The notes under the pieces were generated by a model that was not told the origin of the DNA, made no database searches, and saw only the letters and a list, made by a program, of their open reading frames with translations. Positions 7,881-12,668 of a stretch of DNA of 12,668 bases are shown here, piece after piece (position 1 is the first letter of the stretch; every line of letters starts with the position of its first letter). A program made the translations under genes and the position numbers. Source of the stretch: SOIA01 sp050116035 (GTDB lineage: Bacteria > Acidobacteriota > Aminicenantia > Aminicenantales > Aminicenantaceae); the NCBI GenBank assembly GCA_050116035.1, contig JASFPJ010000069.1:1-12668 (forward strand), written 5' to 3'.

Positions 7881-8275
7881 GCGCGATACTGACAACAATT
7901 CACATCATCATCTGTTTCGTCCTCATCGTCGCCGTTCTTCTTCAATCAGGAAAAGCCGCTGATCTGGCCGGGGCTTTTGGAGGAGGCGGAAGCCAGACGG
8001 TCTTTGGTCCCCGGGGTGCAGCCAATATTCTCTCCAGAGTCACGACAGTCTGTGCCGTACTTTTTATGGTCACATCGCTGGGGCTCTTCATGATCTCTTC
8101 CGCAGGAACAAAATCAGCCCTCAGTGGTGAAGAAGCACCGGCCCAAGAAAAATCAGCCGTCACAGAAACAGAAAAGAAAGCCGAAGAAGCGAAACCTCCA
8201 GTGACAGAGAAGAAACAGGAAAAAGAACAGCCAGGCACTCAAGCGGAAAAGAAAGTTCCTGAAAAGAAAGACTGA
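7877..8275 (+). CDS. secG: Protein translocase subunit SecG with long charged tail
   Basis: SecG is the small helper subunit of the SecYEG inner-membrane channel. Two membrane helices are visible (about 4-22 and 55-75), joined by the family loop LLQSGKAADLAGAFGGGGSQ (21-40) and TVFGPRGAANILSRVT (41-56). The start is a GTG at 7877 that overlaps the tpiA stop as GTGA, with an AAGGAG site (7865-7870) inside tpiA. Residues after about 79 form a 54-residue low-complexity tail rich in Lys, Glu, Pro and Ala. The total of 132 aa is above the common 70-110 range. Linkage of tpiA to secG is common in bacteria and supports the call. Confidence 0.95.
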   Translation: MSAILTTIHIIICFVLIVAVLLQSGKAADLAGAFGGGGSQTVFGPRGAANILSRVTTVCAVLFMVTSLGLFMISSAGTKSALSGEEAPAQEKSAVTETEKKAEEAKPPVTEKKQEKEQPGTQAEKKVPEKKD

Positions 8276-8279
8276 ATAC

Positions 8280-8308
8280 AATCCGCTTAATTCATGGCGG
8301 GTTTTTTT
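8280..8308 (+). terminator. Rho-independent terminator of the glycolytic operon
   Basis: AATCCGC (8280-8286) pairs with GCGGGTT (8297-8303), seven pairs including one T-G wobble, around a 10-nt loop and running into seven T (8302-8308). It begins 5 nt after the secG stop. Confidence 0.75.
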
Positions 8309-8331
8309 AGATCATCCTTCCAAGCTTCGAT

Positions 8332-8423
<92 letters not shown>

Positions 8424-8462
8424 ATTCATCCCATCATTCGTAACTATATCAAAATAAAACAG

Positions 8463-8491
8463 TTGACTTTCTCTCAATCCCGCCGTATATT
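8463..8491 (+). promoter_or_regulatory. Promoter of the integrase gene
   Basis: TTGACT (8463-8468) and TATATT (8486-8491), each five of six matching consensus, are separated by exactly 17 nt. Transcription would start near 8497-8500, inside the tandem TTTGTGACCG repeats. Confidence 0.65.
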
Positions 8492-8494
8492 ATA

Positions 8495-8515
8495 TTTGTG
8501 ACCGTTTTGTGACCG
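8495..8515 (+). repeat. Tandem TTTGTGACCG repeat over the integrase transcription start
   Basis: Two identical 10-mers, 8495-8504 and 8506-8515, are spaced 11 bp start to start, which places them on the same face of the helix. The position at the predicted +1 suggests a repressor operator, for example for the neighbouring HTH protein, or arm-type integrase sites. Confidence 0.5.
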
Positions 8516-8558
8516 AAAAATACCAAAAAAAACAAAAATAAACAAAAGAAAACAAAAA

Positions 8559-9569
8559 ATGGCTTCCGTTTATAAAAGAAACAAAATCTGGTATGTGGAC
8601 TACAGAACTGACGGAAAAAGGATCAGAAAAAAAATCGGACCTTCCAAGAAAGTGGCCGAACTCGAACTCAAGAACATAGAACTTAAGCTTGCGAAAGGCG
8701 AACTAGAGATTGTCGAGAGAAAGAAGAAAATTAGTGACTATGTAAAAGAATTCACCAGGTTTCTGGAGGTTAACAAAAAACCCAAAACAACGCAGAGGTA
8801 TCTGGAAGTTTTATCTCACTTTCAATCATTCCTTTCTAACTATCCTTACACCACCTTATTATCGCAAATAAAGAGCAAGGCCATAGAGGAATACAAACAA
8901 CACAGAATAAATCATGCTATGCCGAAAACAGTCAATTTTGAGCTCGGGGTACTGAATTATTTCTTTAATCTGGCCATTAAATACAATTATTTATCAAAAA
9001 ATCCGGTATCCGAGGTTGAAAAGCTGAAGTTGCAAAGGAAGGAACCAAGATTCCTATCCAAAAAAGAAATCAAAATTCTCCTGGACAATTGCGGGAAAAG
9101 GCTTTATCCGGTTTTTCTTACGTTTCTCTATACTGGAATGAGGAAGGACGAGCTCAGGAATCTGGAATGGAGCGATGTCGATTTCAAAAACAGAATGATA
9201 AGGGTCCAGGTGAAGGATTTCTGGGAGCCGAAAAACGGAGTCTCAAGAAACATTCCCATAAACGATGAGCTGTGCAATGTCTTGAGAAAAATCAAAAGAA
9301 AAAGCAATTGGGTATTCGCTGCTGAAAGCGGAAATCGGGTTTGCCATCTCAGAAGGGATCTGGTGAAAATATGCGAGCGATTTGGGATAGAGAATGTTAA
9401 CCTGCACACGTTCAGGCATACCTTTGCCAGTCATCTGGTAATGGCGGGAGTCGATCTTCCCACTGTTCAGAAGCTTCTTGGCCACAGAGATATAAAAACC
9501 ACAATGATTTATTCCCACCTGGCACCAGAGCACCTGAAGCACGCAGTCAGAAAATTGGAATTTCAATAA
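8559..9569 (+). CDS. Tyrosine-type site-specific integrase
   Basis: This 336-aa protein has the phage/ICE integrase layout: an N-terminal arm-binding type domain (1-48, VYKRNKIWYVDYRTDGKRIR), a SAM-like core-binding domain (about 57-150) and a catalytic domain (about 165-330). Catalytic residues are Arg195 in YTGMRKDEL, a likely Lys at 225, His283 and Arg286 in HTFRH, His309 in LLGHRD, and the nucleophile Tyr318 in MIYSH. It should insert and excise the element at the adjacent tRNA-Leu. The ATG has no Shine-Dalgarno sequence: about 43 nt of almost pure A with scattered C, T and G precede it, so initiation probably relies on an unstructured A-rich leader. The coding sequence is visibly more AT-rich than the glycolytic genes, in keeping with transfer. 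It overlaps the HTH gene tail to tail by 7 bp. Confidence 0.95.
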   Translation: MASVYKRNKIWYVDYRTDGKRIRKKIGPSKKVAELELKNIELKLAKGELEIVERKKKISDYVKEFTRFLEVNKKPKTTQRYLEVLSHFQSFLSNYPYTTLLSQIKSKAIEEYKQHRINHAMPKTVNFELGVLNYFFNLAIKYNYLSKNPVSEVEKLKLQRKEPRFLSKKEIKILLDNCGKRLYPVFLTFLYTGMRKDELRNLEWSDVDFKNRMIRVQVKDFWEPKNGVSRNIPINDELCNVLRKIKRKSNWVFAAESGNRVCHLRRDLVKICERFGIENVNLHTFRHTFASHLVMAGVDLPTVQKLLGHRDIKTTMIYSHLAPEHLKHAVRKLEFQ

Positions 9570-9760
9570 TCGCTTAAATATCTGTTTTTATCCTTGATTT
9601 CTCTTTTGTCTATCCATTCTTTAACATCATCTTCCTTGAATCTTATCAGCTTTCCAATCTTAACGAAGGGGATTGTTCCCATATGAGTCCATTGATATAT
9701 GGTAGATATTTTCACATGCAGAATCTGGCTTAATTCCTCAGGAGTTAACAGTTTTATCAT
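9563..9760 (-). CDS. AlpA/excisionase-type helix-turn-helix DNA-binding protein
   Basis: A 65-aa protein with the compact HTH_17/excisionase fold seen in AlpA and Xis-like factors: LLTPEELSQILHVKISTIYQ (4-23) as the helix-turn-helix, then the wing GTIPFVKIGKLIRFKEDDVKEW (28-49). Such proteins bind DNA next to integrase sites and direct excision or repress the integrase gene. Its end overlaps the integrase end by 7 bp on the opposite strand, so transcription of the two genes would collide. Only a weak AGAG precedes the ATG. It is the last gene of the minus-strand series, 87 bp after the four-cysteine protein gene. A control role is inferred from family and position. Confidence 0.85.
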   Translation of the reverse strand: MIKLLTPEELSQILHVKISTIYQWTHMGTIPFVKIGKLIRFKEDDVKEWIDKREIKDKNRYLSDY

Positions 9761-9847
9761 CTCTATTATTATTAAATTTTATTTTTATATCTTAACGATA
9801 CACATTCTCATCAGTCCATCCTTTCAATCTACTATCGCTGGATTAAT

Positions 9848-10351
9848 TCATTCTTCTTCAGATGTCTCCAGATTATCCAGAAACTCTTCCTCCTTGATTC
9901 CGCAGTGGCTGTATTCGTAAAAGGTAAGAGAATGAATACAATGCAAGCACTCAAAAGTCACTGGATTGTCATTCCTTAAGGGACACCGTTCGCCTATGGC
10001 TCCTGGCGATTTTTTCAGCTGATGATTTCTGCCACGAAGTGGGACCCCGGACAGTCGTTTCTGAAACGGCTTCCTGGACCCCCCGCTCATTCGGAGCGGT
10101 GGGATGGGAACTTCGTAAGTGCCAGATCTCTCTTCTCCACCGAGATTGAACTCGTTCTTAAGATTCGAGTCATATTCTCCGAGAACCAAAGAATCTGGTT
10201 GATACAGCACTGGCGGCTCAAAGCTATCAGGTTGAATAATTGAATCCTCTATCGATTTTTCGAACTCTGTTAAGCTCTTGCTTATTGGGTCTTCATAAAG
10301 CTCATCTATTAATTTTCCCTCTACTTCTTCCAAGAAATCAAAAATCTTCAT
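9848..10351 (-). CDS. Unknown acidic protein with four-cysteine zinc-ribbon-like C-terminus
   Basis: I do not recognise this 167-aa protein. The ATG has a GGAG site 7 nt upstream. Residues 1-77 are acidic and probably partly helical. Residues 78-118 switch to a basic, Pro/Gly/Arg-rich stretch (PIPPLRMSGGSRKPFQKRL at 82-100). Residues 123-150 hold CPLRND, FECLHCIH and HCG, with Cys123, Cys135, Cys138 and Cys150 spaced C-x11-C-x2-C-x11-C, a plausible zinc site. The tail is very acidic. The basic stretch is encoded by a highly self-complementary DNA segment that may be an in-frame insert (10034-10119). It lies between the ATPase gene and the HTH gene on the same strand, so a link to the ATPase is plausible but unproven. 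No membrane segment is visible. Confidence 0.7.
   Translation of the reverse strand: MKIFDFLEEVEGKLIDELYEDPISKSLTEFEKSIEDSIIQPDSFEPPVLYQPDSLVLGEYDSNLKNEFNLGGEERSGTYEVPIPPLRMSGGSRKPFQKRLSGVPLRGRNHQLKKSPGAIGERCPLRNDNPVTFECLHCIHSLTFYEYSHCGIKEEEFLDNLETSEEE
10034..10119. repeat. Structured palindromic segment inside the four-cysteine protein gene, possible in-frame MITE
   Basis: Outer arms ACGAAGT (10034-10040) and ACTTCGT (10110-10116) are perfect. Between them lie two hairpins: CGTTTC T GAAACG (10056-10068) and CCGCTC/GAGCGG (10083-10088 with 10094-10099, 5-nt loop). Together they form a three-way junction. TGCC occurs on both sides (10030-10033 and 10120-10123) as a possible target duplication. 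The distance between the copies is 90 bp, a multiple of three, so an insertion would keep the frame and add 30 residues. Confidence 0.45.
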
Positions 10352-10381
10352 TTTGCTGCTCCGTCACGAAATTACATAAAT

Positions 10382-10403
10382 TCATTAATCAAACTGATAA
10401 TGA
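10382..10403. promoter_or_regulatory. Imperfect inverted repeat upstream of the four-cysteine protein gene
   Basis: TCATTAATCA (10382-10391) faces TGATAATGA (10395-10403), nine complementary pairs with one bulged A and a 3-nt centre. It lies about 30-50 bp upstream of the start codon at 10351, in an AT-rich spacer where a promoter or operator is expected. Confidence 0.35.
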
Positions 10404-10441
10404 CCATTTTTAAAGAATAACCTGTCTCATTTATGTGTTTG

Positions 10442-10561
10442 TCATGAATCTCCCTGAGTATTTCCGTACGGGATTTTTCTTCCCCCTTCCAGGGGACATT
10501 CCTCTGGAGGCACTAGTCCCCATTTTGGAGACCGTGGCCCGGGAAAAAAGTATTTTTTCAT
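10442..10561 (-). CDS. Possible 39-aa small ORF after the ATPase gene
   Basis: An ATG at 10561-10559, 10 nt after the ATPase stop, with GAGG about 9 nt upstream, opens a 39-codon frame ending with TGA at 10444-10442. The product would be a Pro/Gly/Lys-rich peptide (starting MKKYFFPGPRSPKWGL) without a recognisable domain. The same DNA folds into a strong nested structure, so the frame may be incidental. Confidence 0.15.
   Translation of the reverse strand: MKKYFFPGPRSPKWGLVPPEECPLEGGRKIPYGNTQGDS
10474..10549. repeat. Nested stem-loop structure in the spacer between the ATPase and four-cysteine genes
   Basis: Three nested stems occur: TTTTTCTTCCC (10474-10484) with GGGAAAAAA (10541-10549, one mismatch and end slack), GGGGAC (10492-10497) with GTCCCC (10516-10521), and CCTC (10501-10504) with GAGG (10507-10510). 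It could be a processing or attenuating structure in the minus-strand transcript, or the remnant of a REP-like element. Confidence 0.4.
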
Positions 10562-10571
10562 CCGTTTCGCC

Positions 10572-12584
10572 TCAAATCAAATCCCTCAGCAATTTGAATT
10601 CCACCTTATCAAGGAGTTTAGGTTCCAGCGACTCTTTAACCATATAAGATATTTTCTCCATGTCCTTTTTGTTTACGCAGACTATCCATACTGCGGAAAA
10701 CAGGAATCCTCGCGGCCCTGGGATTGAGAGGTCCCTGCGGATGTTGGTAAGAATGTGCGGACTTTCGGGGGACAGCTCAATCTCGAGGGCAAAAGTTACG
10801 CCGCTTGGCTTGATCCATGCGCAGTCTGCGCCGTTATATTCAATCACAACATTCTTCAGGGATTCAGACAGCTTCAGCTGGATAATCCGGTGATAGAAGC
10901 TTCCCTTTCCGCACAGGGGGACGTATTTTTTCCCGACAAACTTGAATCCTTCTTCCGTGGCCTCATCGATTATCTCTGATGATCCTGGTTTTCCCCAGGA
11001 AATCCAATGAGGTTTAATCAAATTATTTCTCGACAGCCAGGAAACCATTTTAGCCAGTTCCCAATTACCATGACCAAGCCTTTTCTGGCGTTTTTTTCTG
11101 TTATCGGCAGGGAATTTGATGCAGTCGCTTACAAAGCCCTTACTCTGGCTTGAAAGGACTCGAAACCGCCAGCCCGCCTTTTCATCGGGATGTTCTGATT
11201 CACCAACCTCTTCAGAATCGTCCACGTTAAAGACAATGCTAGTGCGGACCGGACTGAGCGCTTTTAAGGTTTCTTTTCTGAATTCTTCGATAAGACCAGG
11301 TTCGGCGTGGTGGGTATCGAATTTTTTTATTTGTGTGAGATATGCCTGGGAGGCCCAGCGAGCCTTTCTTACGCATTGCCGATTTTTGAGGTTAGGAAGT
11401 TCCTCTATCTCTTCCTCTGTTAGGCCTGCGGGCAGTGCAACATAGGGAATATCGCTGATATTGGGAAGATTGAAAATAAAAAAATCTGATATTGTACTCA
11501 GAACATGAATCGGCATTAGCTTGGGAGAGTGACAAACAAAACCTATGGAAAAGTTCCTTTTTCTCATTTCCCGGGGAATTGTGTATATAAATGGCTCCGA
11601 GAGATCGGATCTCCTGTCAATTTTGTTGGATAGATAGAAATCGTGCGCTTCTTCGAGAATTAATATGTTCTTGGTACCCTGGGAAGGATTGAATTCCCTA
11701 AATACCATGAGCCAGGCTAAAAGGAAATTGATGAACAGCCTCAGATAGCCGGGATCAAAAATTTTCCCTGTTTCTATGATAGAGGATTTTTCAACGATCG
11801 CCTCAAGACGATGGCTCTTGTGACCATCAAACGATGTTTTCCTGAGTGAGCCAGTTCTGTTCAGGGTTGTCTCATGGTGCTGGATCCTCCGCAGATTCTG
11901 GAATGGTATTTTCTGGTTCAGAGCGAAATTGTATATCTCCGAAATCGAAGGACAGGGATTTCCCCTTGATCTGAGATATTCTATAATCCGATTAAGCCGA
12001 TTGATAGAGGCATCTCTCATGAAGAGTGCGTCTCTTATAAGGGCATTAATCACCCCCATCCATACATCCATCGAACAGCCAGGAGGCGGCATCAATAACT
12101 GATGAAATAAACCGAGGGGATTTATCAAAAGCACTTCGTCAGGCTCAAAGAAATTTAAAATATCAGTATGCTCAAGGTGACTGTCAGAAAGAAGCACGGG
12201 TATACCATTTCTTGTATTGGAATGGAATATCATCTTCACGACACGACTCTTACCCGACCCGATAGAACCCACATCCAGGAAATTACCCGATATATAATTG
12301 TCAGGGGGTTCGACGAATTCCTCCAAAGCTCTATCTTTTACGACAACATCCGATATGGATATTCCATCCTCCAGACGGTCTTTCGGATTAAGAGGGGGAA
12401 AGGGAGAGAGATCCAGTGGATCACGGTTTTCCTTCCTGATCTTGTATTGGAGTTCCTGTTTTACCCTTCCCAGTTTGTCGGGATTGTTGTTGGCAAAATC
12501 CAGCAGTCTCCTGATGTCGTCTCTGTGCTCTCCCAACGCTCGCGCATAACGTTCAATATCTTTCCCAAGGTAGTTCCGTCTCAT
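10572..12584 (-). CDS. HerA/FtsK-type P-loop ATPase with winged-helix-like and possible nuclease-like C-terminal domains
   Basis: The 670-aa protein has a short helical N-terminus (1-55), then an ATPase core. Walker A is GSIGSGKS (106-113). Walker B is NILILEEAHDF (306-316), with Glu in place of the usual Asp, as seen in some HerA-type enzymes. After it, REMRKRNFSIGFVCHSP (338-354) matches the sensor strand, with His352 where Gln is common. PVLLSDSHLEHTD (129-141) and LLINPLGLFHQ (152-162) fit the pumping-ATPase layout of HerA, VirB4 and VirD4 relatives. Residues about 503-556 (GHGNWELAKMVSWLSRNNLI onward) look like a winged helix. Residues 559-655 show GKGSFYHRIIQLKLSESL, EYNGADCAW (Asp587) and LEIELSPESPH (Glu601, Glu603), resembling a PD-(D/E)xK-type fold without the usual Lys. 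No membrane helices are visible. The start follows the upstream stop by 6 nt, without a clear Shine-Dalgarno sequence. DNA translocation or mobilisation is likely; defence is possible. Confidence 0.75.
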   Translation of the reverse strand: MRRNYLGKDIERYARALGEHRDDIRRLLDFANNNPDKLGRVKQELQYKIRKENRDPLDLSPFPPLNPKDRLEDGISISDVVVKDRALEEFVEPPDNYISGNFLDVGSIGSGKSRVVKMIFHSNTRNGIPVLLSDSHLEHTDILNFFEPDEVLLINPLGLFHQLLMPPPGCSMDVWMGVINALIRDALFMRDASINRLNRIIEYLRSRGNPCPSISEIYNFALNQKIPFQNLRRIQHHETTLNRTGSLRKTSFDGHKSHRLEAIVEKSSIIETGKIFDPGYLRLFINFLLAWLMVFREFNPSQGTKNILILEEAHDFYLSNKIDRRSDLSEPFIYTIPREMRKRNFSIGFVCHSPKLMPIHVLSTISDFFIFNLPNISDIPYVALPAGLTEEEIEELPNLKNRQCVRKARWASQAYLTQIKKFDTHHAEPGLIEEFRKETLKALSPVRTSIVFNVDDSEEVGESEHPDEKAGWRFRVLSSQSKGFVSDCIKFPADNRKKRQKRLGHGNWELAKMVSWLSRNNLIKPHWISWGKPGSSEIIDEATEEGFKFVGKKYVPLCGKGSFYHRIIQLKLSESLKNVVIEYNGADCAWIKPSGVTFALEIELSPESPHILTNIRRDLSIPGPRGFLFSAVWIVCVNKKDMEKISYMVKESLEPKLLDKVEFKLLRDLI

Positions 12585-12590
12585 TTTTCA

Positions 12591-12668
12591 TTATCCACGA
12601 GGGAACAGCTGGTCAAGGAATGCCTTGATAAAAGGAGCGACAGCGGCAGCTACTGCCATCCCGCAGGC
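12591..12668 (-). CDS. C-terminal end of an unknown protein (start outside window)
   Basis: The frame enters from the right edge and ends with TAA at 12593-12591. The last residues read CGMAVAAAVAPFIKAFLDQL then FPRG, an alanine-rich amphipathic or hydrophobic helix of the kind seen in membrane-associated tails. It is on the same strand as the ATPase gene and 6 nt upstream of its start, so the two are probably cotranscribed. No family can be assigned from 25 residues. Confidence 0.6.
   Translation of the reverse strand, partial: ACGMAVAAAVAPFIKAFLDQLFPRG

Noticed and set aside
10019..10039. CTGATGA followed by GAAG, possible hammerhead ribozyme core
   Set aside because: The second core box should be GAAA after a closed stem II, and no G-C closed stem lies between the two boxes. 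The region is also coding on the other strand.
10544..10558. A-run/T-run palindrome just after the ATPase stop as a terminator
   Set aside because: The stem is only A-T pairs with a 3-nt loop and is followed by C/G, not by a T-run, on the minus strand. It is too weak for rho-independent termination.

Overview
The window looks like chromosomal DNA of a Gram-negative bacterium. It carries a lipoprotein glycosidase, clustered glycolysis genes with secG, Shine-Dalgarno starts and sigma70-like promoters. The phylum cannot be fixed from sequence alone. An Acidobacteriota/Aminicenantes-like source would fit the gene style, but that is a weak guess. Positions 1-8419 are core genome; 8420 to the right edge looks like the left part of a horizontally acquired element integrated at a tRNA gene.

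Core, left part (all minus strand): the N-terminal end of a GH3-family lipoprotein (1-444); a divergent adenine phosphoribosyltransferase (674-1210) with a good promoter; an MscS-family mechanosensitive channel (1319-2368) preceded by a nested dyad; and a tight pair, NAD(P)H-hydrate repair enzyme (3050-4606) followed by the tRNA t6A ATPase TsaE (3040/3046 down to 2594). The divergent spacer 4607-4898 holds a REP/MITE-like palindromic segment and a candidate promoter for the next operon.

Core, right part (plus strand): a compact operon of gap, pgk, tpiA and secG (4899-8275). It encodes consecutive lower-glycolysis steps plus the SecG translocon subunit and ends in a rho-independent terminator. 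A tRNA-Leu(GAG) gene follows at 8332-8419.

Mobile region (8420 to the end, open at the right edge): a tyrosine integrase starts 139 bp after the tRNA. It has its own sigma70-type promoter and a helically phased 10-bp repeat over the predicted transcription start. A minus-strand gene series converges on it: the tail of an unknown gene (12591-12668), a 670-aa HerA/FtsK-type ATPase with a winged-helix-like and a possible nuclease-like C-terminus, an acidic four-cysteine protein containing a candidate in-frame structured DNA insert, and an AlpA/excisionase-type HTH protein overlapping the integrase tail to tail. No second copy of the tRNA 3' end was seen, so the right boundary lies outside the window. 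Whether the cargo is a mobilisation module, a defence system or something else is open. The ATPase plus zinc-ribbon-like protein pair is the best candidate here for an undescribed system.
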